Source: Pseudomonadota bacterium
GTDB lineage: Bacteria; Desulfobacterota; Desulfobacteria; Desulfobacterales; Desulfosarcinaceae
Reading direction: 5' to 3'
Length of the DNA: 21,036 bases
NCBI GenBank assembly: GCA_023435265.1
Contig: JAEYRZ010000049.1
Coordinates: 1-21,036, forward strand
Positions 6,913-17,450 of this stretch are shown in pieces. The position numbers were made by a program, and so were the translations under genes. Below the pieces are notes generated by a model. It was not told the origin of the DNA, ran no database searches, and was given only the letters and a program-made list of their open reading frames with translations. How positions within the stretch are numbered: position 1 is the stretch's first letter; each line of letters opens with the position of its first letter.

Positions 6913-9129
6913 GTGTTCGATCAGATCAAAAAACGGGACGGGCGCATCGTTGAATTCGATTCCTCCAAAATTACGGCCGCCATCGCCAAGGCCGGACAGG
7001 CCACCGGCGAATTCGGCGAGCGCGACGCACGCAAGCTGACCTTGCGGGTTTTGACCCTGGCGCACGAGCTGCGCCTGGGCACGCAGCCCGACGTGGAAGA
7101 AATTCAGGATATCGTCGAGCACGTCCTGCTTGAATCTCCGTATCACACCACCGCCAAAGCCTATATCCTGTACCGCGAACAGCACGCCCAGATCCGCAAC
7201 TTCGCCACCAAGGCCAATCTGGACCTGGTGGACCATTACATACAGCGGCTGGACTGGAAGATCAAAGAGAACAGCAACATGTGCTACTCGCTGCAGGGGC
7301 TGAACAACTACATCTCCTCGGACGTCACCTCCGAATACTGGCTCAACAAAATCTATCCGCCCGAGATCCGCAACGCCCACAAGGATGGCGACCTCCACCT
7401 TCACGACCTGAGCCTGCTCTCGGTGTACTGCGTGGGCTGGGATTTGAAGGACCTGCTCAAAAACGGCTTCAAGGGGGTGGAGGGCAAGGTCGAGAGTGCG
7501 CCGCCCAAACACCTGCGTTCGGCCCTCGGCCAGATCGTCAATTTCTTCTATACCCTGCAGGGCGAAGCGGCCGGCGCCCAGGCGCTTTCCAATTTCGACA
7601 CCCTGCTGGCGCCGTTCGTACGATACGACGAACTACCCTATGAAAAAGTGAAGCAGGCGCTGCAGGAGTTCATTTTCAACATCAACATTCCGACTCGGGT
7701 CGGCTTTCAGACGCCCTTCACCAACATCACCATGGATCTTAACGTGCCTTCGATTCTCAAAGACCACCCGGTGATCGTGGCCGGCGAGGAGCGAGAGGAC
7801 ACCTACGGCGATTTCCAGGCTGAAATGGACATGATCAACCGCGCCTTCGCGGAGGTGATGATGGCCGGCGACGCCAAGGGGCGCGTGTTCACGTTCCCCA
7901 TTCCGACCTACAACATCACGGCCGATTTCGACTGGGGCAACCGCAACCTCGACCTGGTCTGGCAGATGACCGCCAAGTACGGCATTCCCTATTTCTCCAA
8001 TTTTGTGAACTCCGATATGTCCCCGGAAGATGCGCGTTCTATGTGCTGCCGCCTGCGGCTGGACAACCGCGAACTGCTCAAGCGCGGCGGCGGTCTGTTC
8101 GGCGCCAACCCGCTCACCGGATCGATCGGCGTGGTCACCATCAACCTGCCGCGCATCGGTTTTCAGGCCCAGGGCGAACACGAATTCTTCGACCTTCTGG
8201 ACCGGCGCGTGCGCCTGGCGGTGGAGAGCCTGTTCATCAAGCGCAAGGTGCTCGAAAAATTCACCGAAAAGAATCTGTATCCCTACTCGCGCTTCTACCT
8301 GCGTGAAATCAAGCAGGGTTCCGGGCTCTACTGGAAGAACCACTTTTCGACCATCGGCATCGTGGGCATGAACGAGGCCTGCCTCAATTTCATGGGCAAG
8401 GACATCGGCACGGTCGAAGGGCAGGCGTTCGCCCTCAAGGTGATGGATCACCTGCGCGAACTGATCGCCCGCGTGCAGGACGAGAGCGGCGATATTTTCA
8501 ACCTCGAAGCCACCCCGGCCGAAGGCACCTCTTATCGCCTGGCCATGCTGGACAAGAAGAAATTCGGCCGGATCCGCTGCGCCAACGAAGCGGAACACGC
8601 CAAAGGCGCCGCGCCCTACTATACCAATTCGACCCAGCTGCCGGTCAACTATACCGACGATCTGTTCGAAACGCTGCAGCTGCAGGATCGGCTGCAGACC
8701 AAATACACCGGCGGCACGGTTCTGCACGTGTTCCTGGGCGAACAGTTGAGCGACACCGAGGCGGTCAAGGCGCTGGTCCGGAAAATCGCCGCAAGCTACC
8801 GCCTGCCTTATTTCACCCTGACCCCCACCTTCAGCGTCTGCCCCGCGCACGGGTACCTGAGCGGCGAACAGGCGCGCTGCGCCCACTGCAACCAGGAGAC
8901 CGAGGTCTATTCGCGGGTCGTGGGCTACCTGCGGCCCGTCAAACAGTGGAACGACGGCAAACAGGCGGAATACGCCATGCGCAAGACCTATCGGCTGGGG
9001 TCGCTTGACGATGGCGGGGTGGGTGCGGCCGTGGTCGACAGGCAGCCCAGGGCCATGGTGATTCCACGCCGGTCCGCCGCTCCCGCGCCGGGAGTGGGGC
9101 TGGGTCGTACCGAATCGGCTTGTTCCTGA
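6913..9129 (+). CDS. nrdD: Anaerobic (class III) ribonucleoside-triphosphate reductase, glycyl radical enzyme
   Basis: This oxygen-sensitive enzyme makes deoxyribonucleotides with a glycyl radical. An N-terminal ATP-cone (about residues 1-90, starting F-D-Q-I-K-K-R-D-G-R-I-V-E-F) gives allosteric control. An active-site cysteine region reads M-C-C-R-L-R-L-D (C378/C379). Near the end, a zinc site (C-P-A-H-G-Y...C-A-H-C) precedes the glycyl-radical motif R-V-V-G-Y-L-R-P, with G671 as the radical residue, followed by W-N-D-G-K-Q-A-E. The start is GTG 6913, with GGAG in the preceding 15 bases. About 45 residues extend past the usual end of the family. This tail is rich in Ala, Pro, Gly and Arg and ends in A-C-S; it may be an unstructured appendix. 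The activase gene follows 13 bases downstream, so the two are almost certainly co-transcribed. Confidence 0.95.
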   Translation: MFDQIKKRDGRIVEFDSSKITAAIAKAGQATGEFGERDARKLTLRVLTLAHELRLGTQPDVEEIQDIVEHVLLESPYHTTAKAYILYREQHAQIRNFATKANLDLVDHYIQRLDWKIKENSNMCYSLQGLNNYISSDVTSEYWLNKIYPPEIRNAHKDGDLHLHDLSLLSVYCVGWDLKDLLKNGFKGVEGKVESAPPKHLRSALGQIVNFFYTLQGEAAGAQALSNFDTLLAPFVRYDELPYEKVKQALQEFIFNINIPTRVGFQTPFTNITMDLNVPSILKDHPVIVAGEEREDTYGDFQAEMDMINRAFAEVMMAGDAKGRVFTFPIPTYNITADFDWGNRNLDLVWQMTAKYGIPYFSNFVNSDMSPEDARSMCCRLRLDNRELLKRGGGLFGANPLTGSIGVVTINLPRIGFQAQGEHEFFDLLDRRVRLAVESLFIKRKVLEKFTEKNLYPYSRFYLREIKQGSGLYWKNHFSTIGIVGMNEACLNFMGKDIGTVEGQAFALKVMDHLRELIARVQDESGDIFNLEATPAEGTSYRLAMLDKKKFGRIRCANEAEHAKGAAPYYTNSTQLPVNYTDDLFETLQLQDRLQTKYTGGTVLHVFLGEQLSDTEAVKALVRKIAASYRLPYFTLTPTFSVCPAHGYLSGEQARCAHCNQETEVYSRVVGYLRPVKQWNDGKQAEYAMRKTYRLGSLDDGGVGAAVVDRQPRAMVIPRRSAAPAPGVGLGRTESACS

Positions 9130-9142
9130 TTGCGGATCATTC

Positions 9143-9832
9143 ATGATCGCCGCCGGGCTGCAGAAAACATCCCTGATCGACTACCCGGGCAAGGTCAGTT
9201 GCGTGGTCTTCCTTTCGGGATGTAATTTCACCTGCCCTTACTGTCATAACCCCGATCTGGCGCGCGGCCTTTATCCCCAGTCCATCGAAATGGACGCACT
9301 GCTCGATTTCCTGACCCGCCGCCGGAAATGGCTCGACGCCGTGGTGATCACCGGCGGCGAGCCGGCCCTGCACCCCCGCCTGCCGATGCTGTGCCGTTCC
9401 ATCCAGAACCTGAAACTCGCGGTCAAGCTGGACACCAACGGGAGCCGCCCCACGGTGCTGGCCGATCTTCTGGCCGACGGGCTGGTCGATTTCATCGCCA
9501 TGGACATAAAAACAGCACCCCGGGCCTACGGTCCGCCCCTGTGCCCGGTCCATTACACCGGACAGGTGCTGGAGAGCATTCAGTTGATCATGGCCGAAGC
9601 TCCGGACTACGAATTCCGCACAACCTGCGTCAGCCCCTTCGTGGATGCGCGGGTGATCACCGCGATCGCCCGAACCATCCAGGGGGCCCGGCGCTATGCC
9701 CTGCAAACGTTCCATGCGGCTGAAATGCTCGATCCTGATTTCGGCTGCTCGGCATCCGCGTTTTCATCCACCGAAATGGCGGAACTCCAGGCGCTTGCCG
9801 CGCCGTTCGTCCACAGCTGCACGATTCGCTGA
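9143..9832 (+). CDS. nrdG: Anaerobic ribonucleotide reductase-activating protein (radical SAM)
   Basis: The 229-residue radical SAM enzyme installs the glycyl radical on NrdD. The cluster motif is C27-x3-C31-x2-C34 within S-G-C-N-F-T-C-P-Y-C-H-N, which binds a 4Fe-4S cluster and SAM. T-G-G-E-P-A-L (about residues 70-76) is the SAM amino-group contact. The N-terminus (G-L-Q-K-T-S-L-I-D-Y-P-G-K) is typical of the longer NrdG type that accompanies NrdD enzymes with the R-V-V-G-Y-L motif. The ribosome binding site is poor, so translation is probably coupled to nrdD only 13 bases upstream. A pyruvate formate-lyase activase is the nearest alternative, but adjacency to nrdD settles the call. Confidence 0.93.
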   Translation: MIAAGLQKTSLIDYPGKVSCVVFLSGCNFTCPYCHNPDLARGLYPQSIEMDALLDFLTRRRKWLDAVVITGGEPALHPRLPMLCRSIQNLKLAVKLDTNGSRPTVLADLLADGLVDFIAMDIKTAPRAYGPPLCPVHYTGQVLESIQLIMAEAPDYEFRTTCVSPFVDARVITAIARTIQGARRYALQTFHAAEMLDPDFGCSASAFSSTEMAELQALAAPFVHSCTIR

Positions 9833-10006
9833 AACCGGGCCTTGCGCATGCCGGAATCCGATCGAACCGGCGGCGGTCGCGTGCGGACGTCTTCTTTCAT
9901 CCACCGGCAGGCTGTTTTCGCCTTGTTTCGAATTTGTGCCCGATGCCTAATATAAGCCATAAAATTATTTATAATTCATCAACTGTAGGGCGTTCATTTT
10001 TTTGTC

Positions 10007-10035
10007 TTGACTTGGCAGGTTGCCTTTTCTAAGGT
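10007..10035 (+). promoter_or_regulatory. Predicted promoter of prpE
   Basis: TTGACT (10007-10012) and TAAGGT (10030-10035) are separated by 17 bases. The -35 is good and the -10 poor, so this could be an activated or tightly regulated promoter. The leader would be about 120 bases. Sequence-only prediction. Confidence 0.35.
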
Positions 10036-10150
10036 CACTCTGAATCCGGAACAATGAAAAGACCATGCCTCTGCGCCTGCCTGCGGTCCGACGGCGCGAA
10101 TGCTCCGCTGCCCAAGCGCCCAGGGGCATTATTCTCAAACCCGATTTCCA

Positions 10151-10157
10151 GAGGAGG
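10151..10157 (+). promoter_or_regulatory. Ribosome binding site deciding the prpE start
   Basis: GAGGAGG lies 5 bases before the ATG at 10163 but only 2 bases before the ATG at 10160. The second ATG is therefore the better start, and the in-frame ATG at 10100 has no such site. Confidence 0.7.
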
Positions 10158-10162
10158 AAATG

Positions 10163-12073
<1,911 letters not shown>

Positions 12074-12489
12074 TCATCGGGGCGGTTTCCGCCGCCCTGC
12101 GCCGAATCGGAACGGTGACCTCCCCCCGGCGGCGCGGCTTTCGTACGGGTTGGATGCGTATTTTTCATGCGCGCCCGGCGGAAGCCGCGCTTTGGCATCG
12201 ATCTGTAAATGAAGCGCCCCCTGAGATCGGTTGAAATCAATTCCGGCTTGTTTTTTGGCACCGAAGTGCTTAACAGGCTGTTGAAAAACTTCGCCTCAAG
12301 CCGTGATGCTGTGTTGCACGGTGTTCGAAAATGCTCACATACTGCGTGTATGCTGCGCTTTTTGAACGCCGCGCGCCTTGCCTGACGGCTCGATGCTCGT
12401 TTTTCAACAGCCTGTTTCTCAAAATGAGCCCGCGGCGCCGAAGGTGCGGCGGTGAAATCCGACAGCGTGTAAGAAGGGAGCGACGAGCG
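12074..12489. other. Intergenic region between prpE and the epimerase gene
   Basis: No gene is supported in these 416 bases. After the prpE stop there is a small GC hairpin (GGCGG-ttt-CCGCC, 12081-12093) without a T-run. A 9-bp inverted pair GCGCGGCTT/AAGCCGCGC (12132-12140 and 12182-12190) is followed by TTT. Either may end prpE transcription, weakly. The second half is occupied by the MITE-like element at 12272-12416. The epimerase frame is open back to 12331, but this extension is only read-through of the repeat. Confidence 0.4.
12272..12416. mobile_element. MITE-like element with perfect 18-bp terminal inverted repeats
   Basis: AACAGGCTGTTGAAAAAC (12272-12289) is matched base for base by its reverse complement at 12399-12416, so the element is 145 bp. 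The arms continue imperfectly inward: AGCCGT occurs 8-9 bases inside both ends. GTTCgAAAAtGC (about 12321) faces GCgcTTTTTGAAC (about 12355). CATAC/GTATG form an inner palindrome near 12340. The whole element would fold into one long imperfect hairpin. There is no coding capacity and no clear target duplication. The nearly palindromic make-up fits a non-autonomous transposon or a dispersed palindromic repeat; the TIR word GGCTGTTGAAAAAC looks familiar from bacterial genome repeats, but I cannot confirm copy number. Confidence 0.65.
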
Positions 12490-12891
12490 ATGAAGATACT
12501 TAAAATCGATCACCTGGGTATTGCGGTCAACAGCATCGAACAGGGCCGCTCATTCTGGTCCGAAGTGTTGGGGCTCGATTTCGAGGGAACGGAGACGGTG
12601 GCCGAGCAGAAGGTGACGACCGCATTTCTGCCCGTGGGCGAAAGCGAGGTGGAACTGCTGGAATCGACCTCGCCCGACGGGCCGGTGGCCAAATTCATCG
12701 AAAAGCGCGGCCAGGGTTTTCAGCACGTGGCGTTCCGGGTGGAAAACATCGAAGCGGCCCTGGCCGAACTCAAGGCCAAAGGCATCCAGTTGATCGATGA
12801 GACGCCGCGCAGAGGCGCCGGCGGCGCGAAAATCGCCTTTTTGCATCCCAAGGCCACCAACGGCGTGCTGGTGGAGCTTTGCGAACGCTGA
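12490..12891 (+). CDS. mce: Methylmalonyl-CoA epimerase
   Basis: The 133-residue protein of the vicinal-oxygen-chelate (glyoxalase I-like) fold interconverts (S)- and (R)-methylmalonyl-CoA. This links the carboxylase product to the mutase substrate. Metal ligands expected for the family are seen: H8 in K-I-D-H-L-G-I-A-V, H79 in G-F-Q-H-V-A-F, and E129 in V-L-V-E-L-C. The phrase G-A-G-G-A-K-I-A-F-L-H-P-K is diagnostic for epimerases within the superfamily. ATG 12490 is preceded by AAGGGAG at a 9-base spacing; the open frame upstream runs through the MITE-like repeat and is not coding. The length is normal. It lies about 350 bp upstream of the TetR-type gene and mutase, in the same direction. 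Confidence 0.93.
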   Translation: MKILKIDHLGIAVNSIEQGRSFWSEVLGLDFEGTETVAEQKVTTAFLPVGESEVELLESTSPDGPVAKFIEKRGQGFQHVAFRVENIEAALAELKAKGIQLIDETPRRGAGGAKIAFLHPKATNGVLVELCER

Positions 12892-13002
12892 CCCGGCGGG
12901 CCGGAGAATTCGAACTTTCCAAGCGGCCCGAATTCAAAACCATTCAGTGTTCGTAAGCGGACGGGCGGTCCCTTGTGAAGCGCCGGCCCTGTCCCATTTT
13001 GC

Positions 13003-13032
13003 TTGACACCGGGTCTTGCGGGGCGATATAGC
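13003..13032 (+). promoter_or_regulatory. Predicted promoter of the tetR-mutase operon
   Basis: TTGACA (13003-13008) and TATAGC (13027-13032) are 18 bases apart. Transcription would start near 13039, about 200 bases before the TetR-type gene. A palindrome lies immediately after that point, the right place for a repressor. Sequence-only prediction. Confidence 0.5.
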
Positions 13033-13043
13033 ACCCGAAAAAA

Positions 13044-13054
13044 TAACAATGTTA
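13044..13054. promoter_or_regulatory. Candidate TetR operator 1 (TAACA-A-TGTTA palindrome)
   Basis: A perfect 11-base palindrome with a central A sits about 5-15 bases after the predicted transcription start. The 11-mer AACAATGTTAC (13045-13055) occurs again at 13238-13248. Assignment to the adjacent TetR-type regulator is inference from position and symmetry. Confidence 0.45.
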
Positions 13055-13237
13055 CTTATCAGGGTCAGATCTTCTCGGGAATGATCCATTTGTATTGTAA
13101 TCACAGATAGTTGAACCTGTCCAAAATATGTAATCAAATTATTCCGGGGATTTCAAGCGCCCGCTGCATGATCGTTCCCCGCTCTTCATGCAGGGGGCAT
13201 CTCCAGTACCTTAAGCACTACAGAACCGAATAAAAGA

Positions 13238-13248
13238 AACAATGTTAC
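13238..13248. promoter_or_regulatory. Candidate TetR operator 2, overlapping the start codon
   Basis: This is an exact second copy of AACAATGTTAC, with the 9-base palindrome AACA-A-TGTT centred on the A of the ATG at 13242. Binding here would block the regulator's own transcript or its translation start. One of the two copies could be chance. Confidence 0.4.
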
Positions 13249-13841
13249 CGCCTCTGCGCCCAGAAGTTCACGCCCGCTTGGAACACGCGGTGCTGGATAT
13301 TTTTTCGCACGCCGATTTCCATAAGGCCAACATCCGTGATGTCGCCAAGCAGGCCGGCGTCAGCTTCAGCACCATTTACAAACACTTCGGCAGCAAGGAG
13401 CGCCTGGTGTTCGCGTTCGTGGACATTTGGCTGGGCAAGCTGACCGAGCGGATCTCGGACCATCTGCAGGGTATCGAAAGCCTTAAGGAAAAATTGCGCA
13501 AGGTGCTTTGGCTGCAGCTGGATTACTACGAGCGAAATCCGCATTTGGGACGTATCTTGTTCATGACGCTGCCCATGGCCACCTGGATGGCCGATGAAAC
13601 ATTCAGGCAGAAGAAGATGATCCATCTTTACCTGGATGTGCTCAAGAAAGGTCAGGCAGAGGGGATATTGAACCCCGACGTAAGGGCCGGGACCCTGCTC
13701 GATTTCATGATGGGCCTGGTGCAGCGCTCGTTTGCGATGTGGGTGCAGCGCGGCCAGAAAGGCAGCCTGGCCGCGGAGGCCAATGTTCTGTTCGAAATCG
13801 TCTGGCGGGGCATCACCAATCCGAAACATGCCGCGCCCTAG
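13242..13841 (+). CDS. TetR/AcrR-family transcriptional regulator
   Basis: The 199-residue protein has an N-terminal TetR helix-turn-helix at about residues 28-57 (A-N-I-R-D-V-A-K-Q-A-G-V-S-F-S-T-I-Y-K-H-F-G-S-K). A helical C-terminal ligand-binding domain without recognisable motifs follows. Family members are dimeric repressors released by a small ligand. Given the operon, propionyl-CoA, methylmalonyl-CoA or another acyl-CoA is a reasonable guess, but nothing in the sequence proves it. The ribosome binding site is poor (AAAAGAAA), suggesting low expression. The start codon lies inside a palindrome that also occurs at the predicted promoter, consistent with autoregulation. The mutase gene follows after 87 bases in the same direction, probably on the same transcript. 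Confidence 0.9.
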   Translation: MLPPLRPEVHARLEHAVLDIFSHADFHKANIRDVAKQAGVSFSTIYKHFGSKERLVFAFVDIWLGKLTERISDHLQGIESLKEKLRKVLWLQLDYYERNPHLGRILFMTLPMATWMADETFRQKKMIHLYLDVLKKGQAEGILNPDVRAGTLLDFMMGLVQRSFAMWVQRGQKGSLAAEANVLFEIVWRGITNPKHAAP

Positions 13842-13928
13842 TCCCCCTGGCGGCCCGATCCGGTGCAGCGATTCCCGTTCGGCGACAGCTCACGTCGCCG
13901 CCCGATTTTAAAAGGAAGGAGTTTATTC

Positions 13929-16051
<2,123 letters not shown>

Positions 16052-16055
<4 letters not shown>

Positions 16056-16167
16056 TTGGTTAATTGGTTTGATGGTTTAACGGGTGGTGGCCGCGCGGCT
16101 TCGGCGCTATAGCTCATTAACGCCGGCCCCCTAACCAGTAAAACCAATCAACCAACCAACTAATCAA
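16052..16167. repeat. Inverted repeat built of period-8 tandem words
   Basis: The left arm is four tandem 8-mers ttgattgg, ttaattgg, tttgatgg and tttaacgg (16052-16083), beginning on the mutase stop codon. The right arm (about 16139-16167) is the inverted word in tandem (accaatca, accaacca, actaatca). The outer 18 bases pair at 15 positions. The 55-base loop is GC-rich and may form an inner stem. It could be a terminator or an RNA-stability element between mutase and meaB. Confidence 0.75.
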
Positions 16168-16202
16168 ATAACCCGGATAACTGGAAGTAATCACTGACTT
16201 TC

Positions 16203-17186
16203 ATGCCCTTCAACCCTCTGGACGACTATCTCGCCGGCGTGCGCGCAGGCAACCGCCGCATGCTGGCCAAGGCCATCACGCTGGTGGAGAGCAGCCACCC
16301 GGAGCACCGCGAAAAGGCCTGGGCCTTGATCGAGGCCCTGTTGCCGGAAACCGGGCGGGCCGTACGCCTGGGCATCACCGGCGTGCCCGGGGTGGGGAAG
16401 AGTACATTTATCGAAAATTTCGGGATGCAGCTGGTCGGCCGGGGGCACCGCGTCGCCGTTCTGGCGGTCGATCCCAGCTCGAAGCGTTCAGGCGGCAGCA
16501 TCATGGCCGATAAAACGCGCATGGAGCGGCTGGCCTCCGACCCGAACGCCTTCATCCGACCTTCGCCCTCTGGCGGCACTTTGGGCGGGGTCGCACGCAT
16601 GACCCGCGAAAGCATGCTGATCTGCGAAGCGGCCGGTTTCGATGTGATCATCGTGGAAACGGTGGGTGTGGGGCAGAGTGAGACCGCTGTCGCCGGGATG
16701 GTCGATTTTTTTCTGGTGCTGATGCTGACCGGCGCCGGCGATGCCCTGCAGGGAATCAAAAAGGGCGTGCTGGAGCTTGCCGATGCGGTGGCGATCAACA
16801 AGGCCGACGGCGACAACGCCCCTCGGGCGGAGCGCGCCCGCAAGGAACTCGAAAGCGCGCTGCACCTGCTGCAGCCGGCCTCGCCCACCTGGCGCCCGCC
16901 GGTTACGACCTGCAGCGCCCTGACCCTGGTCGGCCTGGATGAAATCTGGAGCCTGATTCAGGAGCATCGCCGGCGCCTGCAGGCCAGCGGGGAGCTGGTG
17001 GCCAACCGCCGGACCCAATCCCAGCAATGGATGTGGGCCCTGATCGATGAAGGACTCAAGGAGCGCTTCAACCGCCATCCGCCGGTGCAGGCTCAGTTGC
17101 CGGACATCGCGGACCAGGTGCGCAGGGGTGAACTGCTGCCCACCACCGCGGCCCGGCGTCTCCTTTTTTTGCTTGACAAGGCATAG
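16203..17186 (+). CDS. meaB: Methylmalonyl-CoA mutase-associated GTPase MeaB
   Basis: The 327-residue G3E-type P-loop GTPase (formerly annotated ArgK) protects methylmalonyl-CoA mutase from inactivation and gates adenosylcobalamin loading. The Walker A G-V-P-G-V-G-K-S-T is at residues 60-68. V-D-P-S-S-K-R-S-G-G-S-I at 89-100 contains the switch region. V-E-T-V-G-V-G-Q-S-E at 151-160 is the conserved MeaB signature, and the base-recognition N-K-A-D is at 199-202. Length and C-terminal dimerisation arm are normal. ATG 16203 has no close ribosome binding site (GGAAG is about 17 bases off), suggesting modest translation or coupling through the upstream hairpin. Position directly after the mutase confirms the role. 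Confidence 0.94.
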   Translation: MPFNPLDDYLAGVRAGNRRMLAKAITLVESSHPEHREKAWALIEALLPETGRAVRLGITGVPGVGKSTFIENFGMQLVGRGHRVAVLAVDPSSKRSGGSIMADKTRMERLASDPNAFIRPSPSGGTLGGVARMTRESMLICEAAGFDVIIVETVGVGQSETAVAGMVDFFLVLMLTGAGDALQGIKKGVLELADAVAINKADGDNAPRAERARKELESALHLLQPASPTWRPPVTTCSALTLVGLDEIWSLIQEHRRRLQASGELVANRRTQSQQWMWALIDEGLKERFNRHPPVQAQLPDIADQVRRGELLPTTAARRLLFLLDKA

Positions 17187-17227
17187 ACGGACATATGAAA
17201 GATTCATCTTTTTCCCATTTTCATGAA

Positions 17228-17252
17228 CCGCAGTAAGCTGCGGGGCGACTTT
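17228..17252 (+). terminator. Possible weak terminator after meaB
   Basis: A perfect 6-bp stem CCGCAG-taag-CTGCGG (17228-17243) is followed, after ggcgac, by TTTT (17250-17253). The T-run is displaced and short, so this is at best a partial terminator between meaB and the carboxyltransferase genes. Confidence 0.3.
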
Positions 17253-17261
17253 TAGCCAGAG

Positions 17262-17344
17262 TTTTAAGTTTTCAGTGTTAAGTGTTAAGCAAAGGCTCAA
17301 ATCCTGGTTGATTCACAAATCCGACAAGATCCTTCGCTTAACAC
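17262..17344. repeat. Inverted repeat built of period-7 tandem words
   Basis: The left arm is four tandem 7-mers ttttaag, ttttcag, tgttaag, tgttaag (17262-17289). The last unit is part of GTGTTAAGC (17282-17290), which pairs perfectly with GCTTAACAC (17336-17344). The loop is 45 bases. A further ACACTT at 17361-17366 can face the outer left-arm words imperfectly. It lies in the 264-bp gap between meaB and the 12S gene, which otherwise shows no clear promoter. Confidence 0.65.
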
Positions 17345-17450
17345 CTAAAGCTCAATACCGACACTTGACGCGAATTCACTACTTCTGGACCAGTTAGCCA
17401 ATATGATTCAGGGATCCACATCAACTGGATAGGGGAAAGGAAGAAACACG

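Larger units (their letters stand above)
9833..10162. other. Intergenic region upstream of prpE
   Basis: No gene is supported in these 330 bases. The central part (9950-10010) is A/T-rich and contains a perfect inverted repeat AATTAT-TT-ATAATT (9963-9976). This lies about 30 bases upstream of a predicted -35 and could be an operator or an upstream element. AACAATG at 10050-10056, just past the predicted transcription start, matches 7 bases of the palindromes found near the TetR gene. Confidence 0.4.
12892..13241. other. Regulatory intergenic region upstream of the TetR-type gene
   Basis: No gene is supported in these 350 bases. The second half is A/T-rich and carries a predicted promoter at 13003-13032, a palindrome directly downstream of it, and a second copy of that palindrome over the TetR-type start codon (separate entries). 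No terminator with a T-run is visible after the epimerase gene. Confidence 0.5.

Noticed and set aside
12331..12489. N-terminal extension of the epimerase frame
   Set aside because: The frame is open only because it crosses the MITE-like element; the ATG at 12490 has a ribosome binding site and the translation matches the family from its first residues.
17365..17407. Promoter TTGACG ... TATGAT before the 12S gene
   Set aside because: The two boxes are 31 bases apart, far outside a usable sigma-70 spacing.
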